From Sphingobacteriales bacterium 50-39 (lineage in GTDB: Bacteria; Bacteroidota; Bacteroidia; Chitinophagales; Chitinophagaceae), in contig MKTZ01000020.1 in NCBI GenBank assembly GCA_001898505.1, positions 124,001 through 188,000 of the forward strand: a stretch of 64,000 bases of DNA, written 5' to 3'. Of this stretch, positions 9,450-18,523 are shown piece by piece (positions within the stretch are counted from its first letter, which is position 1; each line of letters opens with the position of its first letter). A model generated the notes under the pieces. The model made no database searches and had not been told where the DNA came from. It saw only the letters and a list, made by a program, of their open reading frames with translations. A program made the translations under genes and the position numbers.

Positions 9450-9489
9450 ATTGTCCGCCGGCACGGGTACAGGGGGTAAAGGATTTAAT
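9450..9489 (-). promoter_or_regulatory. 40-base element before glycosidase operon, candidate ECF-sigma promoter
   Basis: This is the second copy of the element at 4293-4332. The two 10-mers TACCCCCTGT and GGCGGACAAT are identical, with the same 9-base spacer length, and sit 21 bases before the ATG at 9428. The shared position suggests common control of fecR-susC and the glycosidases, probably by the ECF factor at 4353-4952. This is inference. Confidence 0.5.
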
Positions 9490-9502
9490 GTTTTTTTCCG
9501 TA

Positions 9503-12500
9503 CTACTCACTAACCGCCCTTACCGGAGCAGGCGTTTTCCTGTAAAGCCAGCGTAACAAGGAAGGCAATACGATCAGCAGCAGCGGCAGTGCGACTACAA
9601 ATCCCCCGATGACGGCAATGGCCAGCGGCTGATGCAGCTGCGCGCCCGCGCCAATACCCAGCGCCAATGGCATAAGGGCAATGATGGCTCCCAGGGCAGT
9701 CATCAGCTTGGGCCGCAGACGGGTGGAGATGGCATATATAACGGCTTCATCTACCGACTTTTCGACCATGGTATCCCGGAACTGCAAAAAAGTGAAGATG
9801 GCATTCTCCCCGATGATACCCACGATCATGATCAAACCCGTGTAGCTACCTACATTCAATGGCGTATGTGTCAGATACAGGGCAAGATAGCTTCCGGCAA
9901 TACCCAGCATGGCTATCATCAATATCAGCAGGGCCACGGAAAATCTCCGGTACAGGAAAAGGATCACGCCAAACACCAGCAAGCTGGCCGTGATCAATAT
10001 GACGAGCAACTCGCTGAAAGATCGCTGCTGCTCCGCATAAGCGCCCCCGTATGTGATATGGTATCCCTGCGGCAGCTGTACTTTCTCGCCTACAGCCTTT
10101 TGAATATCTTTGATAACGCTGCCCAGGTCGCGATTTTCCAGCCGCGCCGTAACAACACCCATGGATTGCAGGTTCTCCCGTTGGATCTCCGCATCACCCG
10201 CCCGGACAGTGACGGTTGCCAGGTCGGTGATAGGCACCAGCTTTCCCGAAGGAAGGAATATCTGCATATGCCCGATGTCCGTCACGGCACGGCTGCGGTT
10301 ATTGGGATAGACCATGCGTATATTCGTCAGCTGCTCCTTCTCGGGCAGCGTACCCACGATATTGCCTTCCAGCGATGTTTGCAGCTGGTACTGTAGGTTG
10401 GCCGGTGTCAGCCCAAATTGAGCCAGACGGGCATAATTGGGTTCGATGCTCACCGACGGACCGGCGATAACCACCCCGTCAAAGACATCCGCAGTGCCTT
10501 CAACCCCCGAGATCACCTTCGCTACCTGCCTGGACAATGCTTGCAGTGTTTGCTGATCGTCCCCGAATATCTTGATCTCCACCGGCTCCACCGAGGACAT
10601 AAGGTCTCCCAGCATATCCATGATCACCTGTCCGAACTCTATTCTCAATGCGGGCTGTGTAGCCTCGATGTGCTTGCGGAGATCGCTGATGACATCCTCC
10701 GTGCTGCGGCTACGATCGTTCTTGAGATGTATAAGATAGTCTCCCTTGTTCGGCTCTGTGATAAAGAATCCCATCTGCGTGCCCGTCCGCCGTGAATAGG
10801 CCTCCACCTCCGGGGTCTTTACGATGATCTTTTCCACCTCCCGTAGCATCCTGTCCGTCTCCTCCAGCGAAGTGCCGGGGGGAGAACTATAATCCAGTAC
10901 GATACTGCCCTCATCCACCTCCGGCAGGAACCCCGTCTCCAATTGAGGGAGTACCCAATAAATGGAGAAGCCCAGGCCGGCGATCAATAACAGGCTAAGC
11001 CAGGGTCGCCGGATAAAAAAAGCTACCCATCGCTGGCTGCGGACGGCATGCGGCTTCATCGCCTTTCGGGGCTTGTGACGGGGAGACAATAGGAGATAGA
11101 CGACAGGCAGACCGATCCAGGTGACAAAAAAAGAGCACACCAGCGTAATGATCATGGTATTGGTCAGCACCTTGAAATAGGCGCCCGCCACACCGCTCAT
11201 CAGTACAAATGGTATGAAAATGACAATGGTGCTGATGGAAGAGCCCAGCATGGCTGGAAAAAGATAGTGAATGGCTTTTTGCACCAGCGTGGAAGAAGGC
11301 TCGTCCGGATGTTCTTCATGGGTACGGTGTATCTGTTCCACCACCACGATGGCATCGTCGATGATCAACCCGATGGCGGCGGCAATGGCCCCCAGGGTCA
11401 TGATGTTCAGCGTATACCCGATGGCATACAGCACGATCAGCGTCAGCAGCAGCGTGATGGGGATGGTGATGAGGATGGTAGTGCTGGCTTTCAGGCTGCG
11501 AAGAAAAATGATCGCCACCACTATGGCCAGGGCCAGTCCCACCCAAAGACTGTCGGTAACACTGCGGATCGAGGTATTCACAAAATCGGCCTGGATATAA
11601 TACGGCTGCATCGTGACCCCTTTTGGCAGCAGCGGCCTCAGCTGGGCCAGTTTTTCCTCCATGGCCTTGGATAGCACGACAAGGTTGGTATTGGGCTGCT
11701 TGACAACGGCGATCAATAGGGCATCCTTCCCGTTGGCATTGATACGGGTATACTCCACCGCCTCCTTTACATCCACTGTGGCGATCTCCTTTAAGGTCAC
11801 TACCCGGCGACCGGTGTTTTTGATGACGATGTTCCCGATGTCCTCTTTATTATGCACGGTGGCGTCCGTCACCGTGAGATATAAATATCGATAGTCCGCA
11901 AGATAGCCGTTGGACTTGATAAAACCCGTCTGGCTGATGGTGGCATTGAGCATATCCGGCGTAATGGAAAGGGTGCTCATTTTTTGTTGGTCCAGGGCAA
12001 GCCAATATTCTTTTGTTTTCCCGCCAATGACACGCACCTCGGAGACACCCGCCACCTGGGAAAGAAAAGGTTTGATCGTATAGTTGGCCAGCATCTTCAG
12101 CTCGATGGGAGAAAGATTATGGCTTTCGAGGGTATAGCCCATGACAGGCAGGATGGAAGGGTTCATCTTCTCTACCGTGATCTGCGTCTCGGGAGGAAGA
12201 TTGCTCTTTATCTCGTTGATCTTTGACTCGATGCGCTGCTGGCTCAGATCGACATTGGCATTCCAATCCAAAAAAGCCGATATTTCACAGCTGCCCCTGC
12301 TGGTAGTGCTGCGGACATATTGCAGGTCGGGCACCTGTTTGATGGCATTCTCCAGCGGCTTGGTCACGGTGACCATCATCTTGTTCACAGGCTGCAGACC
12401 AGCGTCAGCGATCACCTTGATCTTGGGAAATGTGATTTCCGGGAACAAGGAGGTTTGTAATTTGGTGTACACGAAGAGACCCCCCAACAGGATGATCACC

Positions 12501-12547
12501 AGTGTGACGGTCAGCGGATTCTTATAGGAAACAAAGAAGTTTTTCAT
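9503..12547 (-). CDS. RND-family efflux pump inner-membrane permease
   Basis: 1014 aa. It has the usual RND layout: one N-terminal membrane helix (TVTLVIILLGGLFVY), a large periplasmic loop, six helices including the proton-relay motif AIGLIIDDAIVVVEQ, a second periplasmic loop, and a C-terminal helix bundle ending near residue 1000. RND pumps use the proton gradient to move drugs, metals or other compounds out through an adaptor and a TolC-type channel. Both partners are encoded just upstream with 4-base overlaps, so the operon makes a complete tripartite pump. The sequence resembles the CzcA/CusA and HAE1 groups; the substrate is not clear. Expression is probably controlled by the two-component system at the head of the operon. 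Confidence 0.93.
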   Translation of the reverse strand: MKNFFVSYKNPLTVTLVIILLGGLFVYTKLQTSLFPEITFPKIKVIADAGLQPVNKMMVTVTKPLENAIKQVPDLQYVRSTTSRGSCEISAFLDWNANVDLSQQRIESKINEIKSNLPPETQITVEKMNPSILPVMGYTLESHNLSPIELKMLANYTIKPFLSQVAGVSEVRVIGGKTKEYWLALDQQKMSTLSITPDMLNATISQTGFIKSNGYLADYRYLYLTVTDATVHNKEDIGNIVIKNTGRRVVTLKEIATVDVKEAVEYTRINANGKDALLIAVVKQPNTNLVVLSKAMEEKLAQLRPLLPKGVTMQPYYIQADFVNTSIRSVTDSLWVGLALAIVVAIIFLRSLKASTTILITIPITLLLTLIVLYAIGYTLNIMTLGAIAAAIGLIIDDAIVVVEQIHRTHEEHPDEPSSTLVQKAIHYLFPAMLGSSISTIVIFIPFVLMSGVAGAYFKVLTNTMIITLVCSFFVTWIGLPVVYLLLSPRHKPRKAMKPHAVRSQRWVAFFIRRPWLSLLLIAGLGFSIYWVLPQLETGFLPEVDEGSIVLDYSSPPGTSLEETDRMLREVEKIIVKTPEVEAYSRRTGTQMGFFITEPNKGDYLIHLKNDRSRSTEDVISDLRKHIEATQPALRIEFGQVIMDMLGDLMSSVEPVEIKIFGDDQQTLQALSRQVAKVISGVEGTADVFDGVVIAGPSVSIEPNYARLAQFGLTPANLQYQLQTSLEGNIVGTLPEKEQLTNIRMVYPNNRSRAVTDIGHMQIFLPSGKLVPITDLATVTVRAGDAEIQRENLQSMGVVTARLENRDLGSVIKDIQKAVGEKVQLPQGYHITYGGAYAEQQRSFSELLVILITASLLVFGVILFLYRRFSVALLILMIAMLGIAGSYLALYLTHTPLNVGSYTGLIMIVGIIGENAIFTFLQFRDTMVEKSVDEAVIYAISTRLRPKLMTALGAIIALMPLALGIGAGAQLHQPLAIAVIGGFVVALPLLLIVLPSLLRWLYRKTPAPVRAVSE

Positions 12548-13482
12548 TCGGAGACTTTTACTTTCGCCGTATCTGGCAATCCATAATTTCCGGACACCAG
12601 GATCCGGTCCGACGGAGAGAAGACTGGGGACAATATCTCAACCCTATCCTTTGTCTCGATGCCCTTCTTCACAGACACCTTTACGGCTGTGGCGCTGTCG
12701 ATGAGCTTCATCACCCAGAACTCGTCCTCCGTGTCATTGGTCAGCACCGCCGCCTTGGGCAGCGATTGCGCACCGGCATGGGATAGTTTTTCGATATGCA
12801 CTTTTGCAATAAGATTTTCCGGGATGGCATGTGAAGATGATACGCGAATGACCACATTTTGGGTTTGTGAGGCGGAGTCGACGGTCGGCATGACCTCGCC
12901 AATACGCCCGGCAAGTCTTTCCCCATCTGGCAATTGCAGACTGACGGTCCCTTTGTTCAGCACATAGGGTCGCAGCTCATAAGGCAGGTCCAATAGGAAA
13001 ACAAAACTGTTACGATCGCTGATAACAGCCAGCTGCTCCCCATCCTGCACATAATCCCCGGATTGATGGTTCAGCTGCGTGATATATCCATGCTGATTGG
13101 CCTTGATCTGGTTGACACCCGTGAACTTCAACGTGGAATCCAGCACCTTTATGGAATTCCCGATGATCTGCGCCTCTTTTGTCTTGAGACTGAAAAGAGG
13201 CTGCCCCACTTCCACATACTTGCCGGGATAGACATCGGAAGATTGCAGATAGCCATTGGCATTGGCCTTTACATAGCTCTTCTGCAAAAAGGCGGATACG
13301 GCATTCAGCTCGATGGAGTCATTTATGGCGTCATGTCCAATCAAGGTTGCAGTGACGGGCGTGCGGGCATCTATCGAGTCGGTCGCCGGCCCGGCCGCTG
13401 TCTCTGCTGCCGGCGCCTGTTTGTCGCGGCAAGCGACAAACTGAATAAGTATCATACAAAAAAACAGGCCGCGAAATCTCAT
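12544..13482 (-). CDS. RND efflux periplasmic adaptor (HlyD/MFP) lipoprotein
   Basis: 312 aa. The signal ends in a lipobox-like LIQFVAC with Cys18, so it is probably a lipoprotein. The core is a membrane-fusion protein: a barrel-sandwich hybrid (YVKANANGYLQSSDVYPGKYVEVGQPLFSLK and KANQHGYITQLNHQSGDYVQDGEQLA blocks are both lipoyl-like half motifs), then a beta-barrel and a membrane-proximal domain with a C-terminal KGIETKDRVEILSPV segment. The long helical hairpin seen in many adaptors is short or missing between the two lipoyl halves, which suits its small size. It would link the inner-membrane pump (next gene, 4-base overlap) to the TolC-like channel (previous gene, 4-base overlap). Confidence 0.88.
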   Translation of the reverse strand: MRFRGLFFCMILIQFVACRDKQAPAAETAAGPATDSIDARTPVTATLIGHDAINDSIELNAVSAFLQKSYVKANANGYLQSSDVYPGKYVEVGQPLFSLKTKEAQIIGNSIKVLDSTLKFTGVNQIKANQHGYITQLNHQSGDYVQDGEQLAVISDRNSFVFLLDLPYELRPYVLNKGTVSLQLPDGERLAGRIGEVMPTVDSASQTQNVVIRVSSSHAIPENLIAKVHIEKLSHAGAQSLPKAAVLTNDTEDEFWVMKLIDSATAVKVSVKKGIETKDRVEILSPVFSPSDRILVSGNYGLPDTAKVKVSE

Positions 13483-14714
13483 CGATTAAAATAGTTGATT
13501 TGATTAATGATCTGCAGACGGGTAATATTATTTTGTGTCAACAGGTTTTTCGCATTGAGGTAATTGCTCAGCGCCAGGATAAAATCCGCCACTTTCACAT
13601 CCCCCGTACCTAACAGTTTCCCATTCACATCTATCAGCGCCTCCGAATACTTCACCTGGTCATTGATCTGCCCGATGAGCGACTCGGTGGCCTGCAATTG
13701 TTGAGAAAGCTGGGCTATCTGCTGTCTGTACTGGCTGGTAAAAAAATCCTTATACCCGGTCCGGGTGCGTTCGGCGATGTCCAGCTTGCTGTATTGTTTC
13801 TTTCGCAAATGTCCGTCGTAGATGGGCATGGTTATGGTAACGCCAAAGCTGACCCCGAAATTCTTATACGCCTGATAGGCCAGCGTGGAAGAATATCCTC
13901 CATCGGCGTATATGCTTGCCTTGGGGCGATAGCCGAAGTCGATGAGACTGCGATCGTTCCTCAGTTTCAGGCTATCGAGATGATATTGCCGGAAGAAGGC
14001 GGAATGGTCCGCATCAGGCAGAGAGGCCAGGCTAAGGCCGGGGTCCTGAAGTGAAACAGCCCTGGTATCCACGATCCCGCAGAGATAGTTCAATGTATTG
14101 AGATCGTTTTGGAACTGTATCTCCAGCTGTCGCATTTGAAGGGCCTGCTGTTTCACCGTTACGAGAAAGGCCAGGTAGTCCGTCTGGCGATAAACATTTC
14201 TTTCCGTGAGATCCTTTAAAAGACTGTCTTCCCTCCGCAACAGCCCGGATATATCCCGGTTGAATTGCAGCTGCTGCTGGTCCCCATAGGTAGTTATATA
14301 TTGGGCGGTGATGCTTTTCTTCAGGTCCTGTTCGGATATTTTCGCCGTATTGCTGATCCCCTGACTTTGCAGGCGGATGGTCTCATACTGCGCATCTAAA
14401 TGCTTTTTACCTATCAATGTCTGATTGACACCTACCAATGTGCTAAAATTCCCTCCATTGCTGATGGCATTGTCATAACCATACCCGTTAAGGGTGGGCG
14501 CATAGGTATTGATGCTGGTACCCGTCACTTGCGGCATATAACCCGCCCGGACAATCGCGCTGTCCAGCTGACCGGACAAAAGCTGATTTTGGTAATCTTT
14601 TAGCAGAGGGCTGTTGTGCAGAGCCTGTCCGACATAGAAATCCAATGTATTGGTTTGAGACCGTGCGGTTCCTGTAAATGCCAGAAGCATCCACAGAACA
14701 AGGCATTTATTCAT
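13479..14714 (-). CDS. TolC-family outer-membrane efflux channel
   Basis: 411 aa with a signal peptide (CLVLWMLLAFTGTARSQ). The rest is long amphipathic helices typical of outer-membrane efflux proteins, with the two pseudo-repeats (LDFYVGQALHNSPLLKDYQ near the start; YRPKASIYADGGYSSTLA and IAQLSQQLQATESLIGQI in the second half). Three such subunits form the exit duct of a tripartite pump. The start codon overlaps the end of the kinase gene by 8 bases, and the stop overlaps the adaptor start by 4, so translation is probably coupled. Confidence 0.9.
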   Translation of the reverse strand: MNKCLVLWMLLAFTGTARSQTNTLDFYVGQALHNSPLLKDYQNQLLSGQLDSAIVRAGYMPQVTGTSINTYAPTLNGYGYDNAISNGGNFSTLVGVNQTLIGKKHLDAQYETIRLQSQGISNTAKISEQDLKKSITAQYITTYGDQQQLQFNRDISGLLRREDSLLKDLTERNVYRQTDYLAFLVTVKQQALQMRQLEIQFQNDLNTLNYLCGIVDTRAVSLQDPGLSLASLPDADHSAFFRQYHLDSLKLRNDRSLIDFGYRPKASIYADGGYSSTLAYQAYKNFGVSFGVTITMPIYDGHLRKKQYSKLDIAERTRTGYKDFFTSQYRQQIAQLSQQLQATESLIGQINDQVKYSEALIDVNGKLLGTGDVKVADFILALSNYLNAKNLLTQNNITRLQIINQINYFNR

Positions 14715-16029
14715 GGGACAAATCTAATATTGCATTTTGGCGAAATTCTGTAGGCCGGATGCCCCCTGCCATCGAAGGCCTGAACTGGATACGCAGCACA
14801 TGCAGCCCCTCCTCATGAGAATAGGTCAGAACAAACCCATAATTATCGCATATCTGCTTGGCAATGGCCAGCCCCAGCCCTGTACCTTCGGAATGGCCGC
14901 CCTTGGTAAATCTATCGAAGATGGTGGCTGGATCAAAAGAGAGGGGTGCGCCCGTATTGCTTATCTTAAGGAACTCCGGCCGGAGGACAATGTCCAGGGT
15001 ACCCCGCTCGCTATTGTGCCGGATGGCATTCCCCAACAAATTATTTAAAAGAATATCTGTCAGATATGCGTTCATCTGTAGCTCGCAGGGCTGTACATCG
15101 GTGGTTATGGTCAGCTGCTTGACTTTTATGGGGTCTTCCAATTGTATTATCTTTTTGTCAATAATCGCCTCCAATGCCACCGGCGTCGCCTGGGCGAACT
15201 GATTGTTCTCGATCTTTGTCAGCAGCAACAGGGATTGATTCAGCGTACGCAGCCTTCCCACGGCGTCATACATTGCCTGCAATTGCCGGAGATGCTTCTC
15301 CTCCAGCTGCTGGTCCTGGATCATGAGGTCCAGTTTGGAGTTGATAATGGCCAGCGGCGTCTGCATCTCATGGGAGGCATTGTCCGTAAAATCCCGCAGT
15401 ATCTCATAATCCTTCCGGATCTTCTCCGTCATCACCTCCACTACTGTCTGCAGATTGCGGAACTCATCTATGGCGGTGGGTGTATGTACGATGGACTCCC
15501 TTTTAGAAAGGTCAAATCGCCGTAATCCCTCCAATGTCTGGTAAAAAGGCTGCCAGATCCGCCGCAGCAGGAGCCGGTTGGCCATAAAAAGGATCCCCAA
15601 CAGGATAACAATCATACCCGCCGTGACAAGCATGATCCATGCCAGCAGGTCCTCCGTCTCCTCTTCCGACTTGGTGACGGACACCGTATAGACCTGGCCT
15701 TTGACTGTAACGGGGAACAACAGCTGCCGGTATGGCTGCGACTCATCGTGATGACGGTACTCGGGCCGGGTGATATTCATAAACCGGCGACGGACGGGCG
15801 CCGCGGCCGGGGCGAAGCTGATCTGCTGATCCCGGTAGCTGGACGGCTCGGGCAGCTCATCCAGGGTCCGAACATGACTGAGTATCTCGGCCTCCTCCAC
15901 TTTCAGAGCATCATCCAGCTCATGGATAAGGATGCCCCTGATCATAATATAATATCCGATGCTGCCCAGGACCAGGGCCAGGATGCTTGCTAAAATATTG
16001 ATACGGCTGTATCGGGTAAATAATTTCAC
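14707..16029 (-). CDS. Sensor histidine kinase
   Basis: 440 aa starting with GTG, which overlaps the stop of the response-regulator gene in a GTGA tetrad. Membrane helices at about 11-31 and 130-150 enclose a periplasmic sensor region of about 100 residues. A HAMP-like linker is followed by the HisKA domain with phospho-acceptor His220 (FTDNASHEMQTPLAIIN) and the ATPase domain with an N box (LLNNLLGNAIRHNSERG) and G boxes (IFDRFTKG, then GTGLGLAIAKQI). It phosphorylates the partner regulator at 16026-16703. Being in one operon with a tripartite pump, it probably senses an envelope stress or the pump substrate. Confidence 0.93.
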   Translation of the reverse strand: MKLFTRYSRINILASILALVLGSIGYYIMIRGILIHELDDALKVEEAEILSHVRTLDELPEPSSYRDQQISFAPAAAPVRRRFMNITRPEYRHHDESQPYRQLLFPVTVKGQVYTVSVTKSEEETEDLLAWIMLVTAGMIVILLGILFMANRLLLRRIWQPFYQTLEGLRRFDLSKRESIVHTPTAIDEFRNLQTVVEVMTEKIRKDYEILRDFTDNASHEMQTPLAIINSKLDLMIQDQQLEEKHLRQLQAMYDAVGRLRTLNQSLLLLTKIENNQFAQATPVALEAIIDKKIIQLEDPIKVKQLTITTDVQPCELQMNAYLTDILLNNLLGNAIRHNSERGTLDIVLRPEFLKISNTGAPLSFDPATIFDRFTKGGHSEGTGLGLAIAKQICDNYGFVLTYSHEEGLHVLRIQFRPSMAGGIRPTEFRQNAILDLSHE

Positions 16030-16703
16030 GGTATCGTCAGTTTATATCCCATCCCATAGACAGATTGGATGTAATCTCCGGCGCCCGCCTCCACCAGCTT
16101 GCGCCGCAAATTCTTGATATGCGTATAAATAAAATCATAATTGTCGGTCCCGCCCGTGTCATCCCCCCACAGATGCTCCGCAATGGCGTTCCTGGATACC
16201 ACCCGTCCTTTATTATAGGCAAAATACAGCAATAGCTGATATTCCTTCCGGGTAAGGTCCAAAGACCTTCCCTTTACAGTCGCCAGGTGCGCCTGGATGT
16301 CGATCTCAATATCGTCCAGCCGGATGAAATGGCTCCCGGCAGAATGACGCCGCCGGATGATAGCCGCCACCCGCGCCCCCAGCTCCGAAAGATGAAATGG
16401 CTTCGGCAGGTAGTCGTCAGCCCCCAGATGAAGGCCGGAGACCTTATCTTCCAATGAGCTGTGCGCCGAAATGATCAATACGCCATCCGTCTTGTGATTG
16501 GATTTCAAGGTTTTTAGCAGCTCCAGCCCATCGCCATCCTGCAAGCTGATATCCAATAAGATACAGTCGTAGTCATCTTGCGCTATCCTCTCCAGGGCCC
16601 CGGTATAGGACGGGGCTATCTCGCAGACAAAATTCTCCCGCTGCAAATAGCTGTAGATACTGTCCGCCAATGCTTTCTCATCTTCTACGATCAAAAGCTT
16701 CAT
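16026..16703 (-). CDS. OmpR-family response regulator
   Basis: 225 aa. The receiver domain at about 1-120 has the acidic pocket (IVEDEKAL), the phospho-acceptor Asp51 (CILLDISLQDGDGLELL), Ser/Thr in VLIISAHS and Lys in LPKPFHLSEL. The C-terminal winged-helix DNA-binding domain at about 128-225 ends in the typical IYTHIKNLRRKLVEAGAGDYIQ and SVYGMGYKL. It is the first gene of the five-gene pump operon and probably activates it. The promoter would lie in the 113 bases between this gene and the divergent DUF177 gene. Confidence 0.94.
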   Translation of the reverse strand: MKLLIVEDEKALADSIYSYLQRENFVCEIAPSYTGALERIAQDDYDCILLDISLQDGDGLELLKTLKSNHKTDGVLIISAHSSLEDKVSGLHLGADDYLPKPFHLSELGARVAAIIRRRHSAGSHFIRLDDIEIDIQAHLATVKGRSLDLTRKEYQLLLYFAYNKGRVVSRNAIAEHLWGDDTGGTDNYDFIYTHIKNLRRKLVEAGAGDYIQSVYGMGYKLTIP

Positions 16704-16787
16704 GCTGTAAGGTAAACTTTTTCCACACTATGGTTGTAAATGTGTAAATTTTCCAATCCTAAACCCTGATTTCTAATTATTTTATCA

Positions 16788-16795
16788 TACCTTTG
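16788..16795 (+). promoter_or_regulatory. -7 box for the DUF177-rpmF-plsX operon
   Basis: TACCTTTG matches the Bacteroidota -7 consensus TAnnTTTG exactly and lies 21 bases before the ATG at 16817. No clear TTTG -33 box is seen at the expected distance. Confidence 0.45.
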
Positions 16796-16816
16796 CAAGC
16801 TCTTTAAAAAGCACTC

Positions 16817-17362
16817 ATGAGCAGCCGCAGGGAATTTGAAATAGCGTTTGTGGGCCTTAAGGCTGGCGTTCATGAGTTCAACTATCGGATCACCGATAAG
16901 TTCTTTGAGGCTTATCAGCAGCAGGACTTCCGTAACTGCGACGTAGGCATAAAGCTGTCCCTGGATAAAAAGAACAGCTTCATGCTCCTGAAATTCGAGG
17001 TTGGAGGCCGGGTAGAGCTAACATGCGACAGATGCGGCAATATGCGCCCGATGGAGCTGTGGGACGAGTTCAATGTCCTGGTCAAATTGGTAGAAGACCC
17101 GGAGATCATGAACCAGCAGGAGGAAGACCCCGACGTATATTATATATCTAAAGGAGAAAGCCATCTGCATGTCTCCGACTGGATATACGAGTTCGTCAAC
17201 CTGAGCATACCCATGCAACGCATGTGTAGCGAACAGGAAATGGGAGGCCCTTATTGTAATAAGGAAGTGCTGGAAATGCTGAAAAAGCTGGAAAACGAGA
17301 AAGATCAGGCTTCCAATCCCTTGTGGAAAGGATTAGAGAAATTTAAGAATCTGGACAAATAA
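16817..17362 (+). CDS. DUF177 (YceD) family protein
   Basis: 181 aa. It carries the family's conserved cysteine pair (LTCDRCGNM) in a domain at about 70-165, and a later pair in MCSEQEMGGPYCNKE. DUF177 proteins are encoded next to rpmF and the fatty-acid/phospholipid genes in most bacteria, and the family has been linked to ribosomal large-subunit RNA or ribosomal protein metabolism; the exact activity is unknown. The gene is followed 8 bases later by rpmF, so these form an operon with plsX. Confidence 0.88.
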   Translation: MSSRREFEIAFVGLKAGVHEFNYRITDKFFEAYQQQDFRNCDVGIKLSLDKKNSFMLLKFEVGGRVELTCDRCGNMRPMELWDEFNVLVKLVEDPEIMNQQEEDPDVYYISKGESHLHVSDWIYEFVNLSIPMQRMCSEQEMGGPYCNKEVLEMLKKLENEKDQASNPLWKGLEKFKNLDK

Positions 17363-17370
17363 CATAGTAT

Positions 17371-17562
17371 ATGCCAAATCCGAAACGCAGACATTCTCAG
17401 CAGAGAAGCGCAAAGAGAAGAACACATTACAAGGCCGAGAAAGTCACTTTAAGCAAAGACAGCACCACCGGAGAGACACACGTTCGTCACCGCGCGCACG
17501 TTAGTGAGGGTAAGTTGTACTACAAAGGAAAAGTAGTAGCTGAGAGCTCACCGGTCAAGTAA
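17371..17562 (+). CDS. rpmF: 50S ribosomal protein L32
   Basis: 63 aa, basic, starting MPNPKRRHSQQRSAKRRTH, which is the diagnostic L32 N-terminus. It is a structural protein of the large ribosomal subunit. The C-terminal half (VRHRAHVSEGKLYYKGKVV) has no zinc-binding cysteines, so this is the zinc-independent form. It lies between the DUF177 gene and plsX, the common arrangement. Confidence 0.97.
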   Translation: MPNPKRRHSQQRSAKRRTHYKAEKVTLSKDSTTGETHVRHRAHVSEGKLYYKGKVVAESSPVK

Positions 17563-17568
17563 GGTCGC

Positions 17569-18510
17569 ATGAATATTGGCTTAGACATGATGGGAGGGGA
17601 TTTCTCACCACTGGAAGCAGTCCGGGGTGTGCAACTGTACCTGAAAGGGACGACAGCACCCGCTACTCTTTTCCTGATCGGTGATGAAACAAAGATCAAC
17701 CCCCTGTTGCAGGAATACGCTATCCCCGCCGCGTCGGTGAAAGTGATCCATGCTCCTCAGGTCATTGAGATGAATGAACATCCCACCAAAGCCTTAAAAG
17801 AAAAACAGCAATCTTCCATCTCCGTAGGTTTCCATCTGCTGGCCACCGGCAAGATGGATGCCTTTATCAGCGCCGGCAACACCGGCGCCATGCTGGTAGG
17901 CGCCCTCTTTAGTTTAAAGCCCATCGAAGGTATCCAACGCCCTACCATCTGCACCATCTTACCCAAGACCAGCGGCGGCACAGGCGTCCTGCTGGACGTA
18001 GGGCTCAACTCCGACTGCAAACCGGAGAACCTCAACCAGTTCGCCATACTGGGATCCCTCTATGCCAAACATATTTTAGGGATTGATAATCCACGGGTAG
18101 GTCTGCTCAACATTGGAGAAGAAGAAGGGAAAGGGAATATCCTGGCGCAAGCTGCCTATCCCCTGCTCAAGGATAATAGCCAGATCCATTTCATCGGCAA
18201 CGTCGAAGGACGCGACCTTCTCATCGACAAGGCGGATGTCACGGTCTGTGAAGGCTTTACCGGCAATGTGATCCTCAAAATGGCCGAGTCGCTCTTCGAC
18301 ATTTCCCGCGAAAAAAAGATCCAAAGCGAATACTTCGACCAGTTCGACTTCGAACTCTACGGAGGCACCCCGTTATTAGGCGTGACCAAGCCGGTGATCA
18401 TCGGCCATGGCATCTCCCACAGCAAGGCCTTCCTCAATATGATCGTTTTGTCGCAAAAAATGATCCAGACGGACCTGCTGGGCAAAATGAAGGAAAGCTT
18501 TCTTTCCTAA
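17569..18510 (+). CDS. plsX: Phosphate acyltransferase PlsX
   Basis: 313 aa, close to the usual length. PlsX makes acyl-phosphate from acyl-ACP, the first step in glycerophospholipid synthesis in bacteria using PlsY. Signature motifs are seen: IGLDMMGGDFSPLEAVRG at the start, FISAGNTGAMLVGALF near residue 105, GLLNIGEEEGKG, and CEGFTGNVILKMAES. It acts as a peripheral cytoplasmic-membrane enzyme. It starts 7 bases after rpmF. Confidence 0.97.
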   Translation: MNIGLDMMGGDFSPLEAVRGVQLYLKGTTAPATLFLIGDETKINPLLQEYAIPAASVKVIHAPQVIEMNEHPTKALKEKQQSSISVGFHLLATGKMDAFISAGNTGAMLVGALFSLKPIEGIQRPTICTILPKTSGGTGVLLDVGLNSDCKPENLNQFAILGSLYAKHILGIDNPRVGLLNIGEEEGKGNILAQAAYPLLKDNSQIHFIGNVEGRDLLIDKADVTVCEGFTGNVILKMAESLFDISREKKIQSEYFDQFDFELYGGTPLLGVTKPVIIGHGISHSKAFLNMIVLSQKMIQTDLLGKMKESFLS

Positions 18511-18523
18511 GGGAGGGTAAAGC

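Noticed and set aside
9429..9464. GTG at 9464 as the start of the GH95-like gene
   Set aside because: It lies in the shared element and would bury the signal peptide; ATG 9428 is better.
9632..10396. 254-residue open frame antisense to the RND permease
   Set aside because: It is rich in Gln, His and Arg, has no domain, and lies wholly within a confident gene on the other strand.
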